Notes: a model not told the origin generated them from the letters alone. A stretch of DNA of 64,000 nt from Orobanche coerulescens (GCA_033398695.1 CM065802.1:151390096-151454095); one strand, 5' to 3'. Counted from the first letter of the stretch, positions 47,815 to 59,007 are shown. Made by a program: numbers and translations.

Positions 47815-48135
47815 CAACGGGGGCCGCGGCACAACTGAAGTGAGCTGCGGCCCAGAGTACAGTTTGCCCGGGCTTCCTTGTTCTATCGCCGTGTGCCGCG
47901 GCTCAGCATATGGGTGTCGCGGCTCATAGTGTAAGTGTGCCGCGGCACATTTGATCTGTGCCGCGGCACGTAGTACAGCTTCTTAGGCATATCTGGTGTA
48001 TTTGGTGTGCCGCGGCTCAGGGACCTGGTGTGCTGCGGCTCAGTAAGGTCGTGCCGCGGCACAGAGTACAGTTTGTTTGGCCTTGTTGTGTCAACTTGTG
48101 TGTACCGCGGCTTACTATCCTTGTGCCGTGGCCCA
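47815..48135 (-). repeat. GCCGCGGC cluster upstream of Athila ORF2, copy 2
   Basis: Same array as copy 1 at 40030. Units here are better preserved (GTGCCGCGGCACAGAGTACA), with scattered losses such as GTGCTGCGGCTC and GTACCGCGGCTT. Confidence 0.75.
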
Positions 48136-48334
48136 ATGCTGAATTTTCCCCTGGGGTGATTTCTGCACATAATTTTCAAAGGAGCACATCAAGAACGAGA
48201 GGGATAATCAAAAATGACGAAAAATAAAGACTCTAAAATGTATGAAAACACTGAAAAAATAAAATCTACAACTAATACTCGGGTTGCCTCCCGAGAAGCG
48301 CTAAGTTTATAGTCTTCAGCCGGACTTTTTGAAA

Positions 48335-50945
48335 ATCAGTTTGCATTCCGCAAAGACCATTTGGACTCCCCACAGTCCATCGAATCATTATTACGTAATT
48401 TAAATTTTTGACCGTTAGTTTTCAACCGTTCGAATTTTGGTTCGGAAATCCAATGTTCTTGTCGAAACAGCTTTAACAATAGTAGCCTCCCAAAACACCC
48501 ATTTTGCAACTAGCTTGGCACTCGTTTGACTTCCGGATTAGTGTTCAATTCCACGGGAGATCTGATGACCACATGAGATATTTTTGATGGTAGATGAACG
48601 GATGTTGAAGACGACATATTTAACTGCTTAAGATACATGATTCCCTCTTCATTTTTATTAGACGTCGGAGCAGCTGAAACGGATTCTGAACACTTCGACT
48701 GACAACTCTGCCGGTGTGTGTCTTTCGCCAAGATATCTACACTTTCAATTTGTGAACTCTTCTCGACACTACTTGGACACGGAAAAGGATTGAAACACTT
48801 GGAAAGTGACTTGCTCATCTTGAACCCGCAGAGTGAGTTTCCCTTTTTCCACATCAATGAGAGTTCGGCCAATAGCTAAGAATTGTCTTCCCAAAATAAT
48901 TGGAATGTCTTGGTCCTCCTCCATATCGAGCACAATGAAATCAACGGGAAAGATGAATTTATCTACCTCGACTAAAACATCTTCTATTACCCCCCTCGGG
49001 TACTTGATAGATCGGTCAGCTAATTGCAGCGAGATTGTCGTCGTCTTGGGTTCCCTAATGCCTAGCTTCTTAAATATGGAAAGGGGCATAAGATTAATGC
49101 TGGCGCCGAGATCACACAACGCTCTATCAAAAGACAGATTTCCTATAGTGCACGGTATATTGAAACTTCCTGGATCCTTCAATTTTGGCGGGAGATTTTT
49201 CTGCAAGATGGCGCTGCACTCTTCCGTCAATGCCACTATCTCATATTCTTCGAGTTTCCTTTTGTTAGATAAGATTTCCTTCATAAACTTCACATAGCTC
49301 GGCATTTGTTCCAAGGCATCAGCAAATGGAATATTTATATGTAGTTTCTTGAAAATGTCAAGAAACTTAGAGAACTGCTTGTCCACTTTTTGCTTTTGCA
49401 GACGTTGTGGAAACGGGACAGGAGGCACATAGGCTGTCGGATTATCTGGAAACAATTTCGAGGGTCTTGAAATTTGTGATTCCTCAGTCACCGCATTTTT
49501 ATTCTCCTCATCTTCACTTCTCTTTTTGTTCTGCCTGGGCTGCTCACACACTTCCTTCCCGCTTCTTAAACCAATGGCATTGATACTCTCTCTGGGGTTT
49601 GTCTCAGTTGTACTTGGCAAGGTACCCTCAGGGCGAGCTATTAACACATTAGCTATTTGGCCCAATTGTACTTCCAAGTTGCGAATAGAGGCGGAATGGT
49701 TTTGCAAGGTTGCTTCCGTACGGGTCATGAACCGACTCGTATTTGCTGCTAACTTCGCCATTGCCTACTCTAAAGAGATCTTTGGAGCGGGAGGGGGTTG
49801 CTGTTTGTGTTGAGTAAACTGAGATTGGTTTAGGTTTTGTCCGGTTTCCACGAAAAGTTAGGGTGATTTCGCCACCCCGGATTGTATGTGTTGGAATACG
49901 GATTATTCTGTCGATTCCCGTTCCCCACAAACTGAGCTTGTTCCACCGGATGTTGCTTGAAAAGATTTCCAATTTGACATTCCGCACTAGGGTGAGATCC
50001 ATTGCACCAATTACATGATTCAGTGGTAACGGGGGAAGAAGTATGTGAAAAAGCTTGAAGTTGTTGAGTCAAGGCGGTGACTTGAGCCGATAGCGTAGAT
50101 ATTGGATCATTATTGGAGATTTCCATCACTCATTTCGGGTTCACTCGTTCAGAAGGCCACTGATAAGCATTTGCAGCCATCGCCTCCAATAGAGAGTGGG
50201 CTTCGGCCATCGTTTTTCCCATGAACGCTCCTCCAGCGGCTGCATCAACAAGAGTGCGTGTAGAAGCACTCAATCCGTTGTAAAATGTTTGAATTTGTAG
50301 CCAATCCGGTAGGCCATGGTGTGGGCATCTCCTTAGAAAATCCTTGTATCGCTCTCAAGCTTCATGAAGCGACTCTATATCAAATTTCCCGAAAGTAGTA
50401 ATCTCGTTCCTTAATCTCGCTGTCTTCGATGGTGGAAAGAACTTAGCCAGAAAGGCTTGCGCTAATTCTGCCCAAGTCGTGATAGAGCCCGACGGTGATG
50501 AATTCAACAAAAATTTGGCTTTGTCCCTCAAAGAGAAAGGGAAAAGCCGCAGACGAATAGCATCATCGGCAACACCGTTATTCTTGAAGGTGTCACAAAT
50601 CTCGAGAAATGAAGCGATATGTGCATTGGGATCGTCGTTCGCTAGTCCACAAAATTGGCTTGCTTGTACCATCTGAATAATACCCGGCTTAATCTCGAAG
50701 TTGTTCGCTTGGATGGTTGGACGCCGAATCCCCGAAAAGTTTGCATTGATTTGTGGCAGGCAATAATCACGGAGTGCCAATGCCGGTTGAACTTGCTGCA
50801 TGGGATTTTCTCCTCCATGATTTTCCTTATTATCGGCAATGGTGTCTTTTGCTGGTAGCTCCCGCTTTTCCTTCTTGTTTTTCCGAAGAGTGCGCTCGAG
50901 TTCGGTATCCAAAGGTAGTAGGCCTTCGTTACCGAATTTTCTCAT
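48335..50945 (-). pseudogene. gag: Athila gag-protease, copy 2
   Basis: Gag starts at 50945 (MRKFGNEGLL) but a TGA at 50355 replaces W in the SLHEAWERYKD stretch of copy 1. The C-terminal gag part resumes at 50129-49830, after another TGA, with CNWCNGSHPSAEC. A single-base change of length near 49850 shifts the frame. The protease segment 48769-49761 is open for 330 codons with CDLGASINLMP and DIPIILGRQFL, better preserved than in copy 1. RT, RNase H and integrase are absent, as in copy 1. Confidence 0.85.
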
Positions 50946-51062
50946 GCACTAACCAGAAATTCCTGAAAGGAAAACAAATAATAAGAATTACACAAAAATA
51001 AAAAAAATAATTGTTCAAACTAAGACTAGAAATACTGAAATCGATATTAGTAAAATAATCAA

Positions 51063-51080
51063 TCCCCGGCAACGGCGCCA
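51063..51080 (-). other. Athila primer-binding site, copy 2
   Basis: TGGCGCCGTTGCCGGGGA on the minus strand, six bases from LTR-C, identical to copy 1. Confidence 0.9.
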
Positions 51081-51086
51081 AACACT

Positions 51087-52322
51087 TGTTGCGAAATTCG
51101 GTGTACGCAAGTGCACGTTATCGTAAACAAGTAATAAAGTGATGAGTAAGATATCGTTCCCACGAGGACTGACTTACTAATTACCGATTTATGAGTATTC
51201 TAATTTTATCTGAACTATCGAAATTGGAGATGCAATAATAATTAAAGAAAATTAATAAAAGAATAAATAGTGAAAACGATTGTTCGAAGAAAGAAAATCA
51301 AATAAAGAATTAATCTAGGATTGTGAATCCACCTCGGTCTATCCGAATTACTCTTGATTATATGAATTTAATGAATTCCCAATTTATTGAAGGCGAAGGT
51401 TGCTAAAATACTCTACTGCCTCTCCCGAGGTCAATAGAATTATCTAAGGCGAATAATACACTCTATTCCTAGGTGGATTAATTCGACAATAGGCAAAAAG
51501 CACGAAATCTCCAGAAAGGCCACGTAATTCCTGTGAGTATATCCCCATCTCACAAGATAAAATGGTTCTCACCAATTTTTCCTACCAACTCTCCTCTCCC
51601 GATTCGAGTTGCGTAAACAAAACAATTCAATTATAGGCCACACAATTGAAAGCATTAAGAACAATTGGGGAAAACTTAATAGAAAAGGGAATTAAATTGA
51701 TAATGCAAAATCAAAAGTTAATTCATCAAAATTTCGGTTTCATCAAAATCCTAGACGAGGGTTCTAGCCTGACATGCTAGAAAATAAAAATACAAAAAGA
51801 ATTAAAGAAAGCATAGAAATCAAACGCAGACGAAGAACTTGGATTCCTCCGTTCTCTGTGTTCCGCTCTCTACTCCTTGGTGTTTCTGCTTCTTCTCGAT
51901 TCCTTGATTCTCTTGATGATCGATCCCCCTCTTTTCAGACCTTGAATCCCTATTTATAACTATCATTAGCCTCCAAAACGCGTCCGGGGATTTGGTCGAA
52001 AAACGCTCTAAAAACGGCCCAGAAACGCAGCAAATATAGCAGGACCGCCCCGTGGGCCGTGGCTCAGTAAGTGTGTGCCGCGGCCCCCGGTACAGTTGGT
52101 TTGACGCTTGCTAGTCACCTTCGTGTTCCGTAGCTCATTTGGTTCGTGCCTTGGCCCTAGGCCAAAAATTGTCGTTTCGGCCCGTTTTTCGCCGGTCGAG
52201 CTTCCGGACTCTAATTTCCTACAAAACATATAAGAATAGTGCATTGAAAGCTCATTTAAGCAGATTTAGACTTCAAATGGATAAAAATAATAATAAATAA
52301 GCACATAAAAATACGCCTAACA
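51087..52322 (-). repeat. Athila-type LTR-C
   Basis: 1236 bp. It matches LTR-A and LTR-B but lacks 75 bases in the GCCGCGG cluster (near 52084), removing about two palindromic units. Several remaining units have decayed (GTTCCGTAGCTC, GTGCCTTGGCCC). Confidence 0.93.
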
Positions 52323-55011
52323 ACGAAGGAGAAGCATCAAGGTCGGCCCCAGTCGCATCTGGATTAGGAGTGTTGGCTTTGACTGACGATGGAGAAGGGA
52401 TAGAAGGTAGCTCCAAATCCAGGCCGGATTCCTTTACAGACTCTCCAAGGGCGTCCTCCCACCAGGCTGCCTCGGGAGATTCATTCACATTACCAGACCA
52501 ACCTGAAGGGACGGGATCCCCATCCAAAGCTGCATCCCTGTCCATCTCCCCCATGAAGCCCAAAGCGGCTAGTTGTTCGCGGGCGCGAGTTAAAGCAAAA
52601 TCAAAGTACTGCGTTGCAGGAGGAGCCAGCCAGACTAGATAGGCAGTGGAATTGTGATACTGGGGTAGGAGGGCAGAACGGTAAGCCTCTAGGAAAGAGT
52701 AACCGAAGTCGCTGGTCAGAAATCGACGTCGACCATCCATTACTCCTCGCTCATAAGACGACCCCTCGGATCGAGCCTCGGCTAGTTGAGCTTCAAGTTG
52801 GGCGACCTTCTCCGATTCTGCTTTAGCCTGGGCTTCGATCAGGGCGATCTTCTCAGACTCGGCCTTAGCTTCTGCCAGCTGAGGCTCGAGCTGGATCACC
52901 TTCTCCGATTCAGCTTGAGTCTGAGCCTTTGAAAGTTTTAGCTCTTGATTCAGCTGAACGTTGGCCATCTGAGCCCGTTCTAAAACCGCTTCTCACTCAG
53001 AAACCTTCTTAAGGGCAATATCTAAGCGATATTCCCTTTCCTGAAGCTGGGCAGAGAGATCGATATAAGACTCCAGGGCGGCCTCCAGATCGACTGACAT
53101 CTGGGTAAGCTGGGAAGAGGACAAAGTGCCGATCTTATGATCCTCCGCGAAGGTCACAAAAGTAGCGCAGAACTGTGTAGGAATAAAAATAATAAAAATA
53201 AATATAAAAGTGGTGGAAAAGAGGAAAAAGGCGAGAAAAGGAGTACCTTCCCAAAATACATCATCATGGCCTCAAAACGAGAGTCCTCCGTGGAGTTTCG
53301 TAATGCCTGCTTATCCTTAGCTGGGATCATAGAGCTGAAATATGGAAGAAACTTCTCCCACTCCTTGCAACGGAGAAATGTCTCCATAGCCGGATCAGAG
53401 GGACCTGCAGTCTTCGGCCGCTTAGAAACAGGGGAGCTGGGGGAATGGGCCCTCTTCGCGACCTAAAGCTGCCGAGAGGAACTTGCAGGTCTCCGCCCAG
53501 TGGTCAAGGGTGGAGCCACGTCGGAGGGGAGAGTCACCTCAACCTTGGGACCGGAAGAGGGCTTCTGCTTGGTTTTGGACGAGCCTTCGCCCTCTCTTTA
53601 AGGGGATTCGTCGACCTGGGGACCTTCTCCTTCGTCGGTTCAGCAGGCTTGTAAGCATCGGATTGGCAGGTCCGCATGAAGCGATCTACGAAGAACAATA
53701 CAATAGGTCAGTAAGATGGCCGAAAAACAAAATAATAAAAATTATACTACGGAAAGAGCCGTTAAAGCCTACCAATGTCGGGAATATCTGGATAAGGATT
53801 CGAGCTCAACCCACAATGGAATAAAAGATCATGAAATTGCATCAGCTGGAAAGCATTGTAAGGAATGGCATTCCATTCCCGAACCTTCTCAACCCACCCA
53901 GCTCGGATAGAACTGCGCCTTGGAATAGGAGCTTGGCTCGGACTAGCTTGCGTCCATTTCATAGGGAAGCACTAGGAGCCAACCGAAGGGATCCGGAGAA
54001 AAAAGAAACGCGACCTCCAGTCCTTCACATTGGAAGGGAGGTGGGTGAATAAATGGGCGTTGTTCCGGGAAGTCAAGTAATAGGAGCCTTTAAAGCTCTT
54101 TAGCCTGAAGCAACAACAACAACAACATCTAAGCCTTAGTCCCAAAATGATTTGGGGTCGGCTAACATGAATCAAACTTTGAAACCGTCATTAATCGTTA
54201 CATAAATAACATAAAAGGAAAAAAGAGGGAAAAAGTAGAGAAAAAAGCAAATAAAAAAAAGAGAATGAATGTAAAAAAAAAAAAAAAAGAAAAAAATCCT
54301 GAAAAATAAATTAAAAGATAACATGAAATAAAAGAAAAAAGGAATTAAAAAAAAAAAGAATCAGACTCTTTAGCCTGAAGCAAAATAGAAAAAATCCAGG
54401 TCGGGTTCCTCGTGTCTATAATGACATAACACGAGAAAACTGACCATGTAGCGAAAAGAGTTGGGGGAAAATGGTTGAGGGGAAGATTATTTAACAGAAC
54501 GAGAAACAAGGAAGGGGTGAAGAGGGAAGCGAAGACCACTGCTCACCTGATCCACAAACCAGGTTATATGACCTGGAGGAGGGCGATCAGGGGTGTAGCG
54601 AGCCTGGGGCGTGACAAATTCCCACCCCGGAGGAAGTCTAAGAAATTTTATAAAACTAGCCAATGCGGCTGGACTAGTTCTAGACAGAGGATGAGGAGGA
54701 AGAACCCGAGTAGCTCCTGCGATCGCTTGATATGGATCAGCTAATAGGCCGGTCACAGTTACCTCACCCGTTGGAGGAGGAGACGGGGGATCTACGATGA
54801 CCAGAGGGATGCCGGAAGGTAGGTTAGAGGGGATGTCGCCCAACTCAGACCAATCTACATCACCTAGAGATTCGTATCTAAGACGAAGGGAAGAGCCCAT
54901 AGATCGCTCTGACCTACCCCCTGAATCCCCATCGGAAGAGGACAAACCTTCTAAAAAGGAATCCACGGCCGATTGGCCGGAGAGATTGTGCGAATCGGAG
55001 GCCGAAGACAT
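52323..55011 (-). pseudogene. Antisense accessory ORF of the Tat element
   Basis: This ORF lies antisense to gag-pol between integrase and the 3' LTR, the place of the known antisense extra ORF of Tat elements. It starts at 55011 (MSSASDSHNLSGQS). The conserved part GLRFPLHPFLVSRS and, after a frameshift near 54490, HFPPTLFATWSVFSCYVI and FSILLQAKES resemble the putative gypsy-type transposon (transposase_28-like) domain. The SINE-like insert interrupts it, and it resumes with GSYYLTSRNNAHLFTHLP (54080-54030). After a degraded middle (52970-53760), the C-terminal half has an A/E-rich coiled coil and YSFLEAYRSALLPQYH. It is cut at 52323 by the Athila array. Confidence 0.75.
54114..54365 (-). 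mobile_element. SINE-like insertion with a (TTG)n tail
   Basis: A perfect 18 bp direct repeat CTCTTTAGCCTGAAGCAA (54096-54113 and 54366-54383) flanks this 252 bp insert. On the minus strand it ends AACATGAATC-side first: CCGACCCCAAATCATTTTGG, then GACTAAGGCTTAGATG and a GTT/TTG repeat, the 3' end type of plant SINEs mobilised by RTE-like LINEs. The other half is T-rich low complexity with no clear A and B boxes, so it is probably 5'-truncated or degraded. It splits the Tat antisense ORF. Confidence 0.75.
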
Positions 55012-55242
55012 AGTAAAAGGAAGAAATAGGTAACAAAAAAAAATAAAGAAGAAGAAAGAAGAAGAGAGTGTAGGTGTTTAGATAGACATACCCATGAGAT
55101 TGGGTGGAAGGAAGAACACCGGAGGAAGATAGCAAAGGCACCACCGAAAGCAGGAAACTAGGATCGCAGGTGTCGCTGGAAGACTCTCTCACACTAGTGT
55201 TCAGCAAAATAAAAAGTTTAAGTGGCGGAGGGAGTAGAGGAT

Positions 55243-55255
55243 CTCTTTTTATAGG
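55243..55255 (-). promoter_or_regulatory. TATA box of the Tat antisense ORF
   Basis: The minus strand reads CCTATAAAAAGAG, about 230 bases upstream of the ATG at 55011, followed by a CT-rich leader. It lies between the 3' LTR and the antisense ORF, so that ORF appears to have its own promoter. Confidence 0.55.
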
Positions 55256-55527
55256 AAAGAAGGGCGAAAACCAAGAAGATAACGGGCGATCTTGAGCGTC
55301 CGATGCCTTCTGTAAAAGAACGGCTTAGATCTGACACCGCCTTATCCGACCTATAGCAGGCTGACACTTGGACCTAGGCATAGATGCGACAGTTGGGAGG
55401 CAAGGAAAGGAGAAGACGTTGATATAAAGGCGCACGAATCTCGAAAAGCCTCGTTACCTGGGAAAGGGATTCCCAAGGACTACCGTATCGAGGTCTCCAG
55501 TTCATAAACAAATCTTACTCTACTGGT

Positions 55528-56222
55528 TGCTAGGACGACAAATGTATGCTTCCTAAAAAGCCGGTTTAAAGAAGCCCAATAGAAATCGACGTACCGATAT
55601 CTGAATAAAGGAGGGGAGACCTAGACGAATGAAGTCCGACATATGGACTCAAATAAGGGCGTGCCGACCTCAGAGGTCTCGCCGACCTATGGGCTCAAAT
55701 AAGAGTGTGCCGACCTAAGAGGTTTCGCCGACCTATGGTCTCAAATAAGAGCGTGCCGACTTCAGAGGTCTCGCTGACCTATGGACTTAGACAAGAGTGT
55801 CCCAACCTAAGTGGCCCTTTATAATATGAGGCGACCTGCCTAGTCATACCCGGGGTCGGGAATCGCTGGGCTAATGAAGGTTGAGCTCTCGGAAAGGTAA
55901 ATCTTGACCTACCTGACAGAATCCCAGAGATTCAGAGACTGGTAAGCCATAGTACCCAATCCCGGATATCCAGGGATGGGAAATCGCAGCCTGAATCCCT
56001 GAATATCCGGGATCTTCCCTAAAATCAGGAAAAAATCTTAAGGACAGGCGGCCCTCCCTTGTATAAATAGGGTAAAAGCCTTTATTTCAAAGTTCAAGCA
56101 TAATTATGAGATTATAATATTTTAGAGAGAGAGAAAGAGTAACACTACATATATTCGGGTTTTCTCAGATAAACTTCAGAGATTAATCTGGTTCTTGGTG
56201 ACCGATCAGCTTGGTTACATCA
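55528..56222 (+). repeat. 3' LTR of the Tat element
   Basis: 695 bp, from about TGCTAGGACGAC to TTGGTTACATCA, colinear with 12625-13342, including the 46 bp repeats. About 6% of the first 150 bases differ by eye. Confidence 0.85.
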
Positions 56223-56698
56223 GTACTGTACATCCCAAAACTTTAATACCACCAACAAGTTCTAGCCCATCGACCAAGGTTGATCGAATTAACACCACAC
56301 AATCACCGCACCACTAAGAGGGGACTTATAATCGAGGGACATACCATCTCCATATGCCAGTATGCTCAAGTTAAACAAACATATACATGAAGGAAAATTA
56401 ATGGACACAGTTCGAAGAAATACAAACAGATTACTATAGCTTTCCACAGGTTTCTGATAAGATCAGAAGTCAATGAACACAGCCCCAATGGAATACGGCT
56501 CACAAGGACTTAAAATCCATATGTTCAGGACTAAAACAATTTGAAAAAAGAAATTGGGGATCAGAGAAACTTACAGCGCAGGTCGCACGAGGTAGCAGCA
56601 ACCCAGTGATATCATAAAGAGACGACCGACTCAACTTTGACAGACCCAAAACACCAACAACCTAGGTATCCATAAACCTAAGCTCCAATACCAAATTC
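56223..56698 (-). other. Leader of the LARD-like element with its PBS
   Basis: TTGGTATTGGAGCTTAGG on the minus strand (56678-56695) is a decayed Met-type PBS and resembles that of the Tekay element. The following leader (TTTTGGGTCTGTCAAAG, GAGTCGGTCGTC, then GCGACCTGCGCTGTAAGTTT) is a diverged version of the Tekay leader at 23350-23440. No gag start follows. Confidence 0.65.
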
Positions 56699-59007
56699 TT
56701 TAACACCCCCGTGATTTACAGAGATATTACAGCACCATAGATTCTTTTGGACAACCTACCAGGCTTAGACCAACAGAAAACACATTAGCCATCAACTGAA
56801 CCGAGACATTCACATACTTAAAACCAATGTCAACTTCAATACGACATACATCACCAAAACAATCCAATACATGGTCCTGTTGGATCACAACAGATACAAC
56901 AACTTACAGCTGATCCAACAACATCAACAACAACTAACACCAACACATTAAACAATATATGACAGTACCTGCACGAGTACAAAACCAAAACATGGCTTTG
57001 ACCATGACAAAACGACCACCGACTCAAAATAACACATGATATCAGTGTTGCTCGCCATCATCGTGCCCTTCCTGCACCGGCTTGCCACTAAGACCTGTAC
57101 CTGAATACACAACAAATATATTCACCCTCGAAGGGGTCAGCAAATAGCCGATGCAAGTACAATGATTCATGAATATGTACCACAAGTGAATAAACAACCA
57201 AATCACAGTGCCATCACATATATTCTGAAATACCATACCAAAATCATCATCATACAACAACCTACCAAGCTGTACTGGCCCTGTACCTCACACGAGATAC
57301 ACACCCCAGGGAGTCCTCATCAGGCCCTCTCTGGTTGTACAACCCCACCGAGTGATCTGCAGATACTCATAGTCTAACGGATCCCAGGGGACCGTTGCTG
57401 GTTTTAACCCGGTTCACACATACTCAGTAACCACATGGCACAAACCACATTTTCCAAAATTACCACGTTTCACAAAATCACATTTTTCACATATTCACAT
57501 GAAGTACATCAAACGCAATCAAAGTACTTGCCTGGTGACTTTAGGGATAAAATCGTTCCGAGCGGTTTGTAATTAGGATTCAAAACTCTGAAGTCTCTAG
57601 CCTATAACGAGGAATTCGTGTTAACCGACATTAGGACTGTTCATTCTAATCAAAATAACATCGAAAACCTTAATTGAATCCCTTAGGGAACTTTTATCGG
57701 ACGCTTCGCGGACGGTATCCGATTATGATGGTTTAAACGAAGGTTTTGATTTCCGTTCCACTAGAATTGATAAGAACAGTCCCAGGATATTCGATATATA
57801 ACCATTTTCAAGTTATAAATAAGTATGAATCCGAAATCTCGAAAAACAAGTTTTAGGGTTCATGGTTGAATTACCTCCAATCTGGCGAAGTTGGCCTGAC
57901 TCGCTCGTTATATACTCGTTCTCTGATCCCTCCGAAGATTATGGAATGTTTAACAACTCAAAAATCACTCAAGAATACCTGTTCTATAAGGAGGGCCGAA
58001 GGGTTGGGGAGAAACTCCCTATTTATAGGGCTGTTCGATCAACATGGCGCTGGACCCGGCGGTGCCTGCGCCATGTTCCATAAGGCGGCCGAGAGTTCCT
58101 GGAAAGCGCTGGAAGCTATCCAGATGGTTCGTACAAGACGGTGTTGTAACCAGCAGCGCCTGCACCGTGTCATGCGCTGTGTTCCACAAGGCGGCCGATA
58201 CACGGCGCAGCGTGCCGCGCAACACAGCACTCACAGCGCCGAGTGCTTCACCGGGTGCTATTGACAGACATCCCTATCTTGCTTTGGCTATTACTTGTTC
58301 GTTCGGGTTCGGAATGACTCGCTGTTTGTTCCATTAGAAAGCTAACTCAATAATTTACGATGCTCTAAAATTTTAAGATCTTTGAATTTTTTCGAGATTT
58401 ATGGTGTTTGATCAAAGTCGGTGCTGACGCACAACACCTTCCAGAAAGGTCTACATTTATTTTTATTGACTCCCTTGTGGTACTTAATTTATTTTATGAA
58501 TTATCTGATAATATAATACTCAAAACACAAATCTTAAATCTCGAGGCCGATCAAATAATCCAATCATAGTTCGATCAGTGAGAGTCTCCATCACGAATTC
58601 AAATTTTTAATTACGCACCGAGAGAAAACATAGCAAGAAATAGAAAATGGATGATGATAATAATACAACGGTGCAAACGAATCACAAAAATTGAGGTATA
58701 TATAAAATAGTGTATATGTATGTGTATATCTATACATTAATAATTACATAGGTAAAAGTATATATACATGTAACATTATAACAATCCATATTATTATATC
58801 TTCTCAGCCCGATGAATGTTGACACAACGGTGATATACAAAATATTATATATAGAATATATATTAACACTCCGCGATTACAAAAATTCAAGTTCGTTATT
58901 CTAAACAAAACGGGGTGACATAGTTCTCAACACCGACACGATAACCGAATTTATTCGACGGTTCACAAAATATAAAAATCACCCGGTTTATTTATTATGT
59001 GGTATCA
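56699..59007 (-). repeat. 5' LTR of the LARD-like element
   Basis: 2309 bp, colinear with 5785-8102. The terminal G is mutated (TTTAACACC instead of TGTAACACC). The ACACGGC cluster is at about 58040-58235 and the TATA box CCTATAAATAGG at 58017-58028. Roughly 9% of the first 190 bases differ from the left LTR. Confidence 0.9.

Larger units (their letters stand above)
35539..52322 (-). mobile_element. Double Athila-derived element: LTR-internal-LTR-internal-LTR
   Basis: Three LTRs (35539-36849, 43316-44626, 51087-52322) alternate with two internal regions of 6466 and 6460 bp that are homologous throughout. One TSD, ACGAA, flanks the whole unit (35534-35538 and 52323-52327). Each right-hand LTR boundary has an Athila PBS. 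Both internal copies have gag and protease, a short pol tail and a second ORF, but no RT, RNase H or integrase. It reads on the minus strand and sits in the antisense ORF of the Tat element. Confidence 0.95.
12625..56222 (+). mobile_element. Tat-lineage Ty3/gypsy element, plus strand, split by copia, double Athila and SINE-like inserts
   Basis: LTRs at 12625-13342 and 55528-56222 bracket gag, protease, RT, a dual RNase H and integrase in gypsy order, followed by a tandem-repeat 3'UTR and an antisense ORF. That is the Tat arrangement. After the copia element (16603-32294), the Athila array (35539-52322) and the SINE-like insert are removed it is about 10.8 kb. The putative TSD is poor (GTATG before, GTACT after), and I see no clear polypurine tract before the 3' LTR, so the exact LTR start is uncertain by a few bases. 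Confidence 0.85.
5785..59007 (-). mobile_element. LARD-like Tekay-type LTR element hosting the whole nest
   Basis: Matching 2.3 kb LTRs lie at 5785-8102 and 56699-59007. The PBS lies next to the right LTR and the PPT next to the left one, so the element reads on the minus strand. Flanks are CATAC (5780-5784) and CATAT (59008-59012), a 4 of 5 match to a 5 bp target-site duplication. Once the Tat element (12625-56222) is removed, the internal region is about 5.0 kb. No gag, RT or integrase is visible in it; only a short acidic coding remnant is seen. That fits a large retrotransposon derivative (LARD) moved in trans by a Tekay/Del element. Confidence 0.8.
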
